Assembly: GCA_027082955.1 (NCBI GenBank)
Contig: JALWTA010000004.1
Coordinates: 1-64,000, forward strand
Reading direction: 5' to 3'
From: Sulfurovum sp.
GTDB lineage: Bacteria; Campylobacterota; Campylobacteria; Campylobacterales; Sulfurovaceae
DNA: 64,000 bases
Of this stretch, positions 44,141 through 52,857 are shown piece by piece (the stretch's first letter is position 1; every line of letters begins with the position of its first letter). The translations under genes were made by a program, and so were the position numbers. The notes under the pieces are model-generated. The model made no database searches. It was given only the letters and a program-made list of their open reading frames with translations, and had not been told where the DNA came from.

Positions 44141-45154
44141 CTACTCCTTGACTTTGAGTGTATAGCCGCTTGTAAGTTTCAGCAGAACGTCGGGTTTGGA
44201 AACAATGATCTTTTTGCCTGCAAGTGGCTCTTTGACCACCACACCCTGCTCTCCGGACTGGATAACGTGTACCGGTACGGCTTTGGCATGGTTCTTTTCA
44301 ACTTCGAGCACAAAACTTTTGCCGTTACGGTCAAGCAGTGCATCAAAGGGCAGCATGATGGCATCTTTTGCCTCATAGACCACCACATTCACCTCTACCC
44401 GCTCACCGCTGCTGAGCCCCTGAATGTCGTTGACAAACGCTTTGTACTCTTTCAGTCCGCGCAGCGTACTGCCAAGCGGATGGAGTGCATACTCCTTGCC
44501 TGCGAAAAATACCGCTTTGGGGGTAATGTCCTGCGGTGTGCGTACCAGCAGACTGAACCCTCTATCGGCACTAATCTGCAGTAGCGGTTTGCCCGGCATG
44601 GTTACATCACCAACCGCTGCCATGGTTTTGGCAACCGTCCCGTCAATCGGAGAGGTAATAGTGGCGTAGCTAAGCTGGTTCTGTGCCGCTTTGAGTTTTG
44701 CCTTGAGCGATGCAATCTGAGACTGCTCTTTTTGGAGCTGCTCTATGGAAGCCCCTTTGACCTTGTAGAGTGCCTCAGTACGGGCATGGCTTTTAAGTGC
44801 ATTGTCAAGTGAGACTTTCAGTGCCTCTATGTTGGCGGTAAGGTCGGTTGTATCGAGTGTTGCGACCACCTGTCCTTTTTTGACTTCCGTGCCGCTTTTG
44901 ACGATCTGCTCTACACGCGAAGCGATGCGTGAGGAGAGTGTCACATCCATCTCATTATTTGCCTGTGCAAGGTAAGGCAGCGTCAGTTGGGCTGTTCCCT
45001 TTTTGGGCACCATAGCCTTCACAACGATCGGATAGACCTTTGCCGGCACTGCTTTAGCCTCTTGGGCACGCTTCGCTTTTACCAGACGGACACCGCCTGC
45101 GACCAGTGCGGCGGCTGCAACCACCGCGATTGTTATTTTCAACCCTTTTTTCAT
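44141..45154 (-). CDS. RND efflux periplasmic adaptor
   Basis: 337 aa. N-terminal membrane anchor (about 5-24), lipoyl half (VEQIVKSGTEVKKGQVVATLDT), coiled-coil hairpin (about 100-150), second lipoyl half (ATITSPIDGTVAKTMAAVGD) and barrel domain. The coiled coil is short, as in AcrA-like adaptors. Its ATG overlaps the OMF stop by 4 nt (ATGA). Confidence 0.92.
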   Translation of the reverse strand: MKKGLKITIAVVAAAALVAGGVRLVKAKRAQEAKAVPAKVYPIVVKAMVPKKGTAQLTLPYLAQANNEMDVTLSSRIASRVEQIVKSGTEVKKGQVVATLDTTDLTANIEALKVSLDNALKSHARTEALYKVKGASIEQLQKEQSQIASLKAKLKAAQNQLSYATITSPIDGTVAKTMAAVGDVTMPGKPLLQISADRGFSLLVRTPQDITPKAVFFAGKEYALHPLGSTLRGLKEYKAFVNDIQGLSSGERVEVNVVVYEAKDAIMLPFDALLDRNGKSFVLEVEKNHAKAVPVHVIQSGEQGVVVKEPLAGKKIIVSKPDVLLKLTSGYTLKVKE

Positions 45155-46437
45155 TGTACGATCCTTTTCATGTCATTTCCGTAAATTACCGCCAGTTGGG
45201 CAACATCCTGCCACTGCTTCGCCTGAAAGTTGTAGAGATTCGCTCTTGCATTTGCCAAAGCATCTTCGTAACGCAGATACTCCTCTTCGGTGATGTTCCC
45301 GTTGGCAAACGATACCTTTGCGATTTTGAGCAGCTTTTTTTGGTTGGCAACACTTTGTCTTGCCAGTACCACAGAGCGTTTGAGCAGCGCAATCTCCCGT
45401 GTCAGCTGTGAAGCCTGAACACTCAGTGCATGCTTTGTCTTTTCATACACTGCCTTCTCCTCCATATAGGAGACCTTTGCCATTTGAGATGCTGTCGTTT
45501 TGCTGTGGTCGAAGATCGGCATATTCAGATAGATCCCTGCCGAACCAAACCCCTCATGCAGACGGTTGCCGTTATTGTAGGCATCCCCCTGTGAGTAGTT
45601 GTAGCTTCCTTTGGTAACCACACTTGGCAGGTAGGCTTCATCGGCAGCCTGAAGCGCTTTTTGGCTTGCTTTGACTTTGGCATCAAGCGGTTTGAGCGCA
45701 AAGATCTCCCCTTTGCGTACACTGTGGCGCAGACGCAGCGGTACACTGTGTCTTAGATGCACTCCGGTAAGTGTCTCTATTTTGGACGTAAGCAGATTGA
45801 TATTCTGATCAATGGTATTGAGTGAAATATCCAGATCGCTGATGTGGCTGTCGAGCACAAACAGCGCACTCTCAGGTGCCCTTCCCTCTTTAACCTTCAG
45901 CTTTGTGCTTTCGGCTGTTTGAAGGATGGAACGCTTCTTCGCTTTGAGCGCCACTTTCAGTGCTTCGAGGTAGCGCAGCTGTGCTACACTGCCCACTACG
46001 ACCGCCTCACGCTGAATGAGCGAAAGTTTCTGTTTCTCGCGTGCGGCAAGATGCAGCAGACGTGCTTTCTCTTTCAACGTAAAGATGGACTTGATGAAGA
46101 TCGGCCACGTAAAGGAAGCACCCTCACGCATGATCTGCTTGGCAAACGGCTGCGGCACGGCAGGGTTGTTCTGCACCATATGGATCAACTCGTTTGGCGG
46201 TACAGGCACCATACCGTTTGGCGAGTTGTAGATCTCATAGCCAAGATGCAGGTTGGCACTTGGCAGCAGTTTGTCACTGATTGCCTGTTCGCCAAGCGCA
46301 CTCTTTTGGATTGCCAGCATATCCAGCCTGTTCTCGGGTCTATGCTCCAAGGCATTGAGCAAGGTGGTAATGTTTGTTGCATAGGCAGCGCTTGAGAGCA
46401 TCAGCGTCAAGCCTATGGCTGTTACGGTTTTTTTCAT
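45151..46437 (-). CDS. RND efflux outer membrane channel (TolC family)
   Basis: 428 aa. Signal peptide at 1-20 (ending SSAAYA). Two outer membrane efflux repeats with long helices (about 115-215 and 325-420). Overlaps tetR (4 nt) upstream and the adaptor (4 nt) downstream, so regulator, channel, adaptor and pump are one coupled transcript. Confidence 0.9.
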   Translation of the reverse strand: MKKTVTAIGLTLMLSSAAYATNITTLLNALEHRPENRLDMLAIQKSALGEQAISDKLLPSANLHLGYEIYNSPNGMVPVPPNELIHMVQNNPAVPQPFAKQIMREGASFTWPIFIKSIFTLKEKARLLHLAAREKQKLSLIQREAVVVGSVAQLRYLEALKVALKAKKRSILQTAESTKLKVKEGRAPESALFVLDSHISDLDISLNTIDQNINLLTSKIETLTGVHLRHSVPLRLRHSVRKGEIFALKPLDAKVKASQKALQAADEAYLPSVVTKGSYNYSQGDAYNNGNRLHEGFGSAGIYLNMPIFDHSKTTASQMAKVSYMEEKAVYEKTKHALSVQASQLTREIALLKRSVVLARQSVANQKKLLKIAKVSFANGNITEEEYLRYEDALANARANLYNFQAKQWQDVAQLAVIYGNDMKRIVQ

Positions 46438-47075
46438 TGTGATTCCTTGAGCATTTTTTTGATTTTTGCAATGATATAGTCGGCTATCTCCTCTATGTCA
46501 CACTCGGCACAGGTATCCAGATCAATATCTTCCAGTGCTGCCGCTTTGAGCCGCAGCGGTTTGGTCGTGACCATCAGATTGAGGGTACCAATGACCATAA
46601 AGTAGAGAATCATCGGCACCGCATCATGGAAACACCCCTTTGCCTCACCGCGTCTTAAAATGTCAGTGAAAAGTGCAAAGAGTTGGCGCATAGAACTAAA
46701 GAGCATTTCAGGCAGTACCGCACCACTGTCACTTAACTCTCTAAGCAGCAGTGACGGAAGGTACGGATGTGCACATGCATACCTCGCATAGGTACGAATG
46801 AATCCTTCCAACTCCTCTTCCGGTTTACTGTGTTTTTTGTTCTCCTCCATAATCGCCTGCTGTATCTCAACAAGTATTTCACGCATAACCGCTTCATACA
46901 GCCCTTTTTTGTTTTTGAAGTAGTAAAAGACCATCGCTTTGTTCAGCCCGCACCGCTGTGCCAGCTCATCCATCGAAGCCTGTGCATACCCCTTTTCGGA
47001 AAAGAGCGACTTCGCATGGGTGATGATAAGCTGCTTGGATGCTTCAGCATCACGCTTTTGTATTTTTTTAGACAT
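46434..47075 (-). CDS. TetR-family transcriptional regulator
   Basis: 213 aa. N-terminal helix-turn-helix (about 15-60) with SMDELAQRCGLNKAMVFYYFKNKKGLYEAV. The C-terminal ligand domain ends in a cysteine-containing stretch (DLDTCAECDIEEI). First gene of the RND operon. A perfect dyad covers its own -10 region, so it most likely represses its own operon and is released by a pump substrate. Confidence 0.93.
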   Translation of the reverse strand: MSKKIQKRDAEASKQLIITHAKSLFSEKGYAQASMDELAQRCGLNKAMVFYYFKNKKGLYEAVMREILVEIQQAIMEENKKHSKPEEELEGFIRTYARYACAHPYLPSLLLRELSDSGAVLPEMLFSSMRQLFALFTDILRRGEAKGCFHDAVPMILYFMVIGTLNLMVTTKPLRLKAAALEDIDLDTCAECDIEEIADYIIAKIKKMLKESQ

Positions 47076-47088
47076 TTTAAAATCCTAT

Positions 47089-47136
47089 TAATTAACTGGT
47101 TAGTTAATTATAGATCAATTAATCTTGATTTGTCAA
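47089..47136 (-). promoter_or_regulatory. tetR-RND promoter with stacked dyads
   Basis: Minus-strand TTGACA (47136-47131), 18-nt spacer, TATAAT (47112-47107). The dyad TAATTAACT-GGTT-AGTTAATTA (47089-47110, 9+4+9, perfect) overlaps the -10: the probable TetR operator. A second dyad ATCAA-N6-TTGAT (47114-47129) fills the spacer, and CTTGA-N4-TCAAG (47124-47137) overlaps the -35. Confidence 0.75.
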
Positions 47137-47181
47137 GAAAATATAGAATTTTTAAACAAAAATCACAAAACTGCATTTTTA

Positions 47182-47205
47182 TGCTATAATATGCACAATA
47201 TATTA
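47182..47205 (+). promoter_or_regulatory. Extended -10 promoter of toxin-antitoxin pair
   Basis: TGCTATAAT (-10 box 47185-47190) with no good -35. An inverted repeat TAATAT-N7-ATATTA (47187-47205) overlaps it and could be the autoregulatory site for the antitoxin. Confidence 0.5.
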
Positions 47206-47228
47206 CGGAATATAAAAAGGATTATTTT

Positions 47229-47516
47229 ATGGTAAGTTACACGACAAATGAACTCATACCCTCTTCAGAATTTGCCAAAAAATTTGGTACATACCTCACC
47301 CAAATAAAAGAGCATTCCGTTGAGAAACTGGCAATTTTAAAAAACAATAAAGTTGAAGCGGTTGTCATATCAAAAGATGAGTATGAACGCATGAAAGAGG
47401 CACTCAAAGAGATAGAAGCACAGCAAATTTTGCATGCTGTCCATGAGGGTTTGGAGGATGTACATCAAAACAGAACACATGCCATAGAAACACTGTGGGA
47501 TGCACTTGATGATTGA
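47229..47516 (+). CDS. Phd/YefM-type antitoxin
   Basis: 95 aa. The N-terminal half (LIPSSEFAKKFGTYLTQI, EKLAILKNNKVEAVVISKDEYERMK) is the Phd/YefM DNA-binding fold; the acidic C-terminal helix would wrap the toxin. RBS AAAAGGAT. The last 8 nt overlap the toxin gene, giving coupled translation. Neutralises the RelE/ParE-like toxin encoded next. Confidence 0.85.
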   Translation: MVSYTTNELIPSSEFAKKFGTYLTQIKEHSVEKLAILKNNKVEAVVISKDEYERMKEALKEIEAQQILHAVHEGLEDVHQNRTHAIETLWDALDD

Positions 47517-47832
47517 ATACAGTGACAGCTTTTTAAAAGAAGCCAAAAAGCTGTCAAAAAAGTTTAAACATTTAAAAAGTGATCTGAAAGAAGCGGTTAA
47601 TGAGATAGAAACAAAAAAAGATCTGGGTGTCTATCTGGGCTGCAACCTCTTTAAAAAGCGCGTTAAGAACTCTTCAATTCCAACAGGTAAAAGTGGCGGT
47701 TTTCGCATTATTATCTACAAGCAGATAGAAGAGAAGATTATACTTATATCTATCTATTCGAAAACCACAAAAGAAAACCTGAGTGATGAAGAACTAAGCC
47801 AACTCATTAAACAATATTATGAGGGTAGATAA
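47509..47832 (+). CDS. RelE/ParE-superfamily toxin
   Basis: 107 aa from the ATG at 47509 (an ATG three codons earlier is possible). Small basic protein: SDSFLKEAKKLSKKFKHLKSDL helix, then a beta sheet with GGFRIIIYKQIEEKIILISIYSKT, and the ending NLSDEELSQLI. This is the RelE/HigB-like fold; an mRNA interferase is likely. A short hairpin (GTAGAT/ATCTAC, 47825-47841) spans its stop and that of the convergent gene. Confidence 0.82.
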   Translation: MIEYSDSFLKEAKKLSKKFKHLKSDLKEAVNEIETKKDLGVYLGCNLFKKRVKNSSIPTGKSGGFRIIIYKQIEEKIILISIYSKTTKENLSDEELSQLIKQYYEGR

Positions 47833-47837
47833 AAAAT

Positions 47838-48035
47838 CTACTGCACATCCAGCATCGCATTGATCTTCGCGATCTCTTTGGCATTTTCATCACTCATGAT
47901 CTGCTCATAGTAAAGTGCCAATGCTTTGCGTACGGTTTGTGTCGTATCCTCTTTAGTGATCTGCAAAATCTCCTCAAGCTGTGCTGCCTGGTCTGCGGTG
48001 AGAGATACAGTGATCTGCTGCGGTTTTCCTGCCAT
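47838..48035 (-). CDS. Small ribbon-helix-helix-like protein
   Basis: 65 aa. The pattern PQQITVSLTADQAAQLEEILQITKEDTTQTVRKALALYY (strand, helix, turn, helix) resembles CopG/MetJ-type DNA-binding proteins. A TATAAT -10 (48067-48062, minus strand) and RBS AAGGAT support expression. No toxin partner directly beside it in the same direction; it is convergent with the toxin gene. Confidence 0.65.
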   Translation of the reverse strand: MAGKPQQITVSLTADQAAQLEEILQITKEDTTQTVRKALALYYEQIMSDENAKEIAKINAMLDVQ

Positions 48036-48089
48036 AAACTTATCCTTCTTTTTTTGGAAAGATTATAATGATAAAAGGTTAACAGCTTT

Positions 48090-49493
48090 CTACGTCAAGT
48101 AGACTACCTCTTCAGGTCTGACGATATGCGCTTTATCATGCAATCTCTCACCCATCACCTTTTTAAGGATATCCTGTTTCTCTTTTTCTCCATGAATAAG
48201 GAAAATACGTTTGAGGTCGCTGATGCCCCCTACCCATTTCAAAATGCCGTTCTGGTCAGCATGGGCGGAGAAGCCGTTTATGGTGTAGATGCCCGCTTTA
48301 ATGCGTATATCTTCATGGTAGAGTTTGATCCACTTTGCTCCATCGACAATGTGCCGTCCAAGTGTTCCCACTGCCTGATACCCCACAAAGATCACTGCAT
48401 TTTTATGGTTCCAAAGACGGTTTTTGAAGTGATGCAAAATACGCCCACCCGTACACATACCGCTTCCGGCAATGATGATGGCACGTCCGTTGACATCATT
48501 GATGGCTTTGGACTCATCGACAGTAAGCGTATATTGCAACCCTTCAAACTCAAATACCGTTCCGTCACGCTGTTTGATATCTTGACACTCCTGGCTGAGC
48601 AGTTTTTCCGCATACTCCTTATACACCTCCGTTGCACGTGTTGCCATGGGAGAATCAAGGAAGACTTTACACTCAGGCAGTGTACCGTTGTCATGCATCT
48701 CCTTAAGAATGCAAAGAATCTCCTGTGTACGCTCAATAGCAAAGGACGGGATAATGACATTTCCCCAGTTCTCCAGCGTCTTGGTAATAATATTGCGAAA
48801 CTCCTCTTCGCTCTCAAGTGCCCCTTTGTGGTTACGATCACCATAGGTTGACTCTACATAGAGATAGTCTGCATCTTTACAGGGAACAAGATTGGGGATG
48901 ACCATGTCGTTGTCATTGCCGATATCTCCGGAAAAGACGATCTTTCGCTGCTGCCCACCCTCTTCATAGACAATTTCAATGAAAGCAGAACCAAGGATAT
49001 GCCCGGCATTGCGGTAGGTTACACTCACCCCCTCACAGAGCTCAAACGGCACATCATACTCTGGAATGGTTTTTGGCAATGAGAGAGCGGCATCGACATC
49101 TTCCTCTTCATAAAGCGGCGGCTGTACTTTACCTTCTGTACCCCGTCGCTGTGCCTTTTTGTACCGTGTCAGGTAGTCCTCTTTCATGATCTTCGCACTG
49201 TCAAGCAGTACCACTTCCGCCAGTGCCAGTGTCGCTTCAGTGATGACCAGCCTGCCGCTAAATCCCTCTTTGACCAGTTTTGGAATACGCCCCACATGGT
49301 CAAGGTGTGCATGCGTCACCAGCAAATAGTCCACTTCACTCGGATCAAAATCAAAAGGACCATAGTTGCGGTGCTCCTCTCGGCCCTGAAACATCCCGCA
49401 ATCGATCATGATTTTTTTCCCGTTATTCAGTTCCAGAAGATGACAGGAACCTGTTACCACCTCCGCCGCGCCGTATGAGATCACTGTTGCCAT
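48090..49493 (-). CDS. MBL-fold beta-CASP RNA-processing exonuclease
   Basis: 467 aa. Metallo-beta-lactamase motifs: THAHLDHVGRIP (HxHxDH, about 60-66), the histidine in NAGHILGSAF, FSGDIGND, and the beta-CASP signatures including FSAHADQ near residue 412. Family members are CPSF73-like nucleases acting on RNA. Last gene of the gluconeogenic operon (27 nt after the lpd-like gene), an unusual neighbour. Confidence 0.9.
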   Translation of the reverse strand: MATVISYGAAEVVTGSCHLLELNNGKKIMIDCGMFQGREEHRNYGPFDFDPSEVDYLLVTHAHLDHVGRIPKLVKEGFSGRLVITEATLALAEVVLLDSAKIMKEDYLTRYKKAQRRGTEGKVQPPLYEEEDVDAALSLPKTIPEYDVPFELCEGVSVTYRNAGHILGSAFIEIVYEEGGQQRKIVFSGDIGNDNDMVIPNLVPCKDADYLYVESTYGDRNHKGALESEEEFRNIITKTLENWGNVIIPSFAIERTQEILCILKEMHDNGTLPECKVFLDSPMATRATEVYKEYAEKLLSQECQDIKQRDGTVFEFEGLQYTLTVDESKAINDVNGRAIIIAGSGMCTGGRILHHFKNRLWNHKNAVIFVGYQAVGTLGRHIVDGAKWIKLYHEDIRIKAGIYTINGFSAHADQNGILKWVGGISDLKRIFLIHGEKEKQDILKKVMGERLHDKAHIVRPEEVVYLT

Positions 49494-49520
49494 AATTTAT
49501 CCTTTCATATTTATAAATAT

Positions 49521-50912
49521 CTATCTTCTTTGCATCATGCTTTTAAAAAAGAGCTGTTGTGCCAGTTTACCGAAACTTTCCGTCAATGTCGGGTGTGGGT
49601 GGATCGTTTTCATCACATCCATTGCTGTCATTTCATTGGCAACGATCAGTGAGGCTTCCCCGCTCAGTGACGAAGCATCTTCACTGACGATCTGAATACC
49701 GCGGATAATACCACTTTTCTTTTCAATGACGTACTTCAAAAAGCCTTCAGCTGCCTTGTCAATCTGCGCCCTGGCATCCGTACCAAAGTCGTATCTGGCT
49801 GTCTCTACCTCCATCCCTGCTTTTGTGGCATCGGCTTCACTCAAGCCTACCGAAGCGATCTGTGGATCGGAGAAGAGTACCCAGCTGAGTTTGTTCATGT
49901 CACTTTTGTGTTTCATCGGAGCAAAGATGTTATGGATGGCAATGCCCGCCTGGTAGGTCGCCCAGTGTGCGAACTTCGGCCCTACGGTACAGTCGCCCAC
50001 GGCATAGATATTTGGCTGAGTGGTCTGCAGCGTTTCATCTACTTTGATGCCGTGTCTGTCAAAAGTGACACCGGCATTCTCAAGCCCTATGCCCTCCACA
50101 TTGGCAGCACGTCCTGTGGCAATAAGCAAGTGAGGTGTATTGAGGCTCTTGCTTTCGCCGTTTTGAGTGTAGTTGACAGTAAAGTCTCCCTCTCTGCCAT
50201 CAATACTTCCAAAGGTGACGTTCAGACGGATGTCAATGCCCGCATCAATCATCTTCTGTTGTACGACAAGGGCACACTCTTGGTCAATATGCTTGAGAAT
50301 GCGTTCACCGCGCTCGAGCATGCGGCATGTTGTTCCCAGCTTGTTGAACATCTGTGCCAGTTCACAGCTGATGGCACCCGCACCGATAAAGGTAATCTCT
50401 TCAGGCAGATCACTGTGCTTGAAAACATCGGCATTGATCCAGGCGTGTGCAACCCCTTCGCCTTCAAACGGTGGAAGATAGGCGTTGGCTCCCGTTGCCA
50501 CGATGGCATAGTCAAACGATACCTTTTCTCCATCAACGTCAAGGGTGTTGGCATCGACAAAAGCAGCACTACCTTGTTTAAAATGGAGATTTGGAAGCCG
50601 TTCCATCTGCTTTAGCGTAGCCATGGAACGCTGTTTAAGTATCTCTTCTTTGTCCGCAAGCACTGCTTCCCAGTGAATCTGCCCTTTGCTCTGAATATCA
50701 ATATGAAAGGCTTTCATCTCTTTGAGCAAGGCAAAACGGTTGGCGGCATTTTCCAGTACTTTGGAGGGGATACACCCTTCAAATAGGCACTCCCCGCCCG
50801 GTGCATCGCGTTTGTCGACAAGCAGCACCTTTTTGCCAAACTGTGCCGCAGCCATCGCTGCGGGGGTACCTCCCGGGCCGGCACCAAGCACGACAAGATC
50901 ATATCTTTCCAT
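49521..50912 (-). CDS. Dihydrolipoyl dehydrogenase-like flavoprotein
   Basis: 463 aa. FAD motif VLGAGPGGTPAA (7-18), the active disulfide GGECLFEGCIPSK (Cys-x4-Cys, about 40-52), NAD site GAGAISCELA (about 175-185), and the C-terminal dimer motif HPHPTLTESF supplying the His-Glu pair. Class I pyridine nucleotide-disulfide oxidoreductase. No 2-oxoacid dehydrogenase genes are nearby, so a true E3 role is uncertain. It lies 3 nt after the aldolase gene. Confidence 0.85.
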   Translation of the reverse strand: MERYDLVVLGAGPGGTPAAMAAAQFGKKVLLVDKRDAPGGECLFEGCIPSKVLENAANRFALLKEMKAFHIDIQSKGQIHWEAVLADKEEILKQRSMATLKQMERLPNLHFKQGSAAFVDANTLDVDGEKVSFDYAIVATGANAYLPPFEGEGVAHAWINADVFKHSDLPEEITFIGAGAISCELAQMFNKLGTTCRMLERGERILKHIDQECALVVQQKMIDAGIDIRLNVTFGSIDGREGDFTVNYTQNGESKSLNTPHLLIATGRAANVEGIGLENAGVTFDRHGIKVDETLQTTQPNIYAVGDCTVGPKFAHWATYQAGIAIHNIFAPMKHKSDMNKLSWVLFSDPQIASVGLSEADATKAGMEVETARYDFGTDARAQIDKAAEGFLKYVIEKKSGIIRGIQIVSEDASSLSGEASLIVANEMTAMDVMKTIHPHPTLTESFGKLAQQLFFKSMMQRR

Positions 50913-50915
50913 GGT

Positions 50916-51818
50916 TTATCCTTCCAGTATTTTCAGAGCTTCCTCTACAGAAGCGTTCTTGACCGTGACCGCATAGATGGCATTTGCCATACGGATGGCT
51001 TCATCGAGCGGACGCTGGTGAATGTTGCGTCCGGTACCGTTGCCTCTGCTGCCGCCTTTGCGGATCTGCTCATACAGTTCCATCAGGAAAGCTTCGGGTG
51101 CGACTTTGTCTCCGCCTTCACAGAGTACACCGGTGCGCCCGGCAGCCGTGGTCACTTCCACCAGTCCATCCGTGTCAAGCTTGCCGTCAATGTAAGGTAC
51201 TTTGAGTTTTGCAAAATCGGCTCCGAGTGCTGCACCCACACCTGCTGCACCGGCAATGAGGTGACGGTCATGCTGGTCTTTGACGAAGTTGCCTTTGGGG
51301 TAAATCCAAAGCACGGCGATCCAGCCGTTAAGGTGCGCCTCATGGACAATGCGCGCCGCTTCACGCAGCATGGCATGTTCGTGTTCGCTGCCAAGATAGA
51401 GCGTGTAGCCAACGCCACGGATGTCCAAACCGCTGCTCTTTTGGAAACGTACCACATCTTCAACCTCCAGCCACTGCTGTGAGTACGGGTCTTTGGCACT
51501 GTAGGGAATGAGGTTGGTTTTGGCATTGAGTTTCACGAGGTAGGGAATGTCGGGGTAGTCGCGTCCGTAGCGGCTAATGAGCCCGAACTGTGTGGCAAAG
51601 ACACCAATGTCCGCTTGTGAAGCGATTTTGAAGAGGTGTTCGGGGTCGTTGTCTTCAAGGGGAATCCCCTCTCCGTAAAAGTCGTTGTTGAGATGTTCTA
51701 CCTTCTGATCACCGGCAAAGAGCATCAAGCGTCCGCTCCCTCCGGTGGTCTTTTCAAAATTCTCTATAAACGCTTTTTCCTTGTCAGCAGGTACATCTGC
51801 GGGTAGATAAAGTTGCAT
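50916..51818 (-). CDS. Archaeal-type class I aldolase (DhnA/FBA family)
   Basis: 300 aa, (beta/alpha)8 barrel of the DhnA family, which includes archaeal class I fructose-bisphosphate aldolases. Seen: LFAGDQKVEHLN near the start, GYTLYLGSEHE, a conserved WIYPKG, and GADFAKLKVPY holding the likely Schiff-base lysine (about residue 205). The phosphate-binding NIHQRPLDEA lies near the end. Position between gap and the lpd-like gene supports a sugar-phosphate substrate. Confidence 0.85.
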   Translation of the reverse strand: MQLYLPADVPADKEKAFIENFEKTTGGSGRLMLFAGDQKVEHLNNDFYGEGIPLEDNDPEHLFKIASQADIGVFATQFGLISRYGRDYPDIPYLVKLNAKTNLIPYSAKDPYSQQWLEVEDVVRFQKSSGLDIRGVGYTLYLGSEHEHAMLREAARIVHEAHLNGWIAVLWIYPKGNFVKDQHDRHLIAGAAGVGAALGADFAKLKVPYIDGKLDTDGLVEVTTAAGRTGVLCEGGDKVAPEAFLMELYEQIRKGGSRGNGTGRNIHQRPLDEAIRMANAIYAVTVKNASVEEALKILEG

Positions 51819-51828
51819 TGTCTCCTCC

Positions 51829-52842
51829 TTACGCGTTCATTTTGGAAGCGACAAAGTCAGCCAGTTCCAGCAGTCTCTGGGAGTAGCCGTATTCGTTGTC
51901 GTACCACGCGAGTACTTTGACCATACGATCCCCCACTACAGCGGTAGAAAGACCGTCGATGATGCTTGAGTGGCGGTTGCCGAGAATGTCCGAAGAGACG
52001 ATCTCATCTGTGTTAAATTCAAGAATACCTTTGAGTTCATCTTCTGACGCTGCTTTAAACGCAGCATTGACCGTATCGACAGTTACAGGCTTGTTCAGAA
52101 GCGCTACAATTTCTGTAATGGCACCGTCGGGTACAGGTACACGCAGTGCCATCGCTTCCATTTTTCCCTGAAGCGCAGGAATAACTTCCGTCGTCGCAAT
52201 CGCCGCTCCCGTTGTAGTCGGGATGATATTCACCGCTGCCGCACGGCCGCGTCTGCGTTTTTTGGCACGCTTGTCCACGGTTGTCTGGCTGGAAGTGTAG
52301 GCGTGTGTGGTGGTGATCATCGCATTTTCCACGCCGAAGTTCTCTTCAAGCACTTTCATTGCCGGTGCAAGCGAGTTTGTCGTACACGATGCGTTGGAGA
52401 GCACATGGTGCACGTCAGGGTCGTACTCGTTCTGGTTCACGCCCAGCACAATGGTCTTGTCCACATGCTTGCCCGGTGCGGAGATGATGACCTTTTTCGC
52501 TCCAGCTTCAATGTGCTGTGCAGCAAGCGAGCCTTCGGTAAAGTGCCCCGTACACTCAAGGACAATATCGATGTTCATCTCTTTCCACGGCAGTTCCAGC
52601 GGGTTATGGCTGCTGACAATGGCGATTTCGTGCCCGTCGATAATGAGCTTGTTCTCTTCTGTGCCAATGTCAAAGTCAGCCCGTCCGTGGACAGAGTCGT
52701 ATTTGAGCAGATAGGCTGCATCTTCCACGCTCGATGTATTGGCTGCGACAATTTCACAGTTTTTGGGCAGTGCATGAATATAGTGTCTGAGTATCTGGTT
52801 CCCGATGCGTCCCAGTCCGTTGATTGCTACACGTTGTTTCAT
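51829..52842 (-). CDS. gap: Glyceraldehyde-3-phosphate dehydrogenase, divergent type I
   Basis: 337 aa. NAD(P)-binding INGLGRIGNQILR at 7-19; catalytic SNASCTTNSLAP with Cys153; the active-site histidine in TTTHAY. The residues after the second strand read NTSS (35-38) instead of the ND of NAD-specific enzymes, which suggests NADP(H) can be used. NIIPTTTGAA and RVPVPDGAITEI also differ from housekeeping GapA. It could be an anabolic (gluconeogenic) form. Spaced 15 nt after eno. Confidence 0.92.
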   Translation of the reverse strand: MKQRVAINGLGRIGNQILRHYIHALPKNCEIVAANTSSVEDAAYLLKYDSVHGRADFDIGTEENKLIIDGHEIAIVSSHNPLELPWKEMNIDIVLECTGHFTEGSLAAQHIEAGAKKVIISAPGKHVDKTIVLGVNQNEYDPDVHHVLSNASCTTNSLAPAMKVLEENFGVENAMITTTHAYTSSQTTVDKRAKKRRRGRAAAVNIIPTTTGAAIATTEVIPALQGKMEAMALRVPVPDGAITEIVALLNKPVTVDTVNAAFKAASEDELKGILEFNTDEIVSSDILGNRHSSIIDGLSTAVVGDRMVKVLAWYDNEYGYSQRLLELADFVASKMNA

Positions 52843-52857
52843 GATATTCTCCTTTGT

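Noticed and set aside
47825-47841. Terminator between the toxin and the convergent RHH gene
   Set aside because: The stem is six base pairs, lies within both stop regions and has no U-tract, so it was not listed as a terminator.
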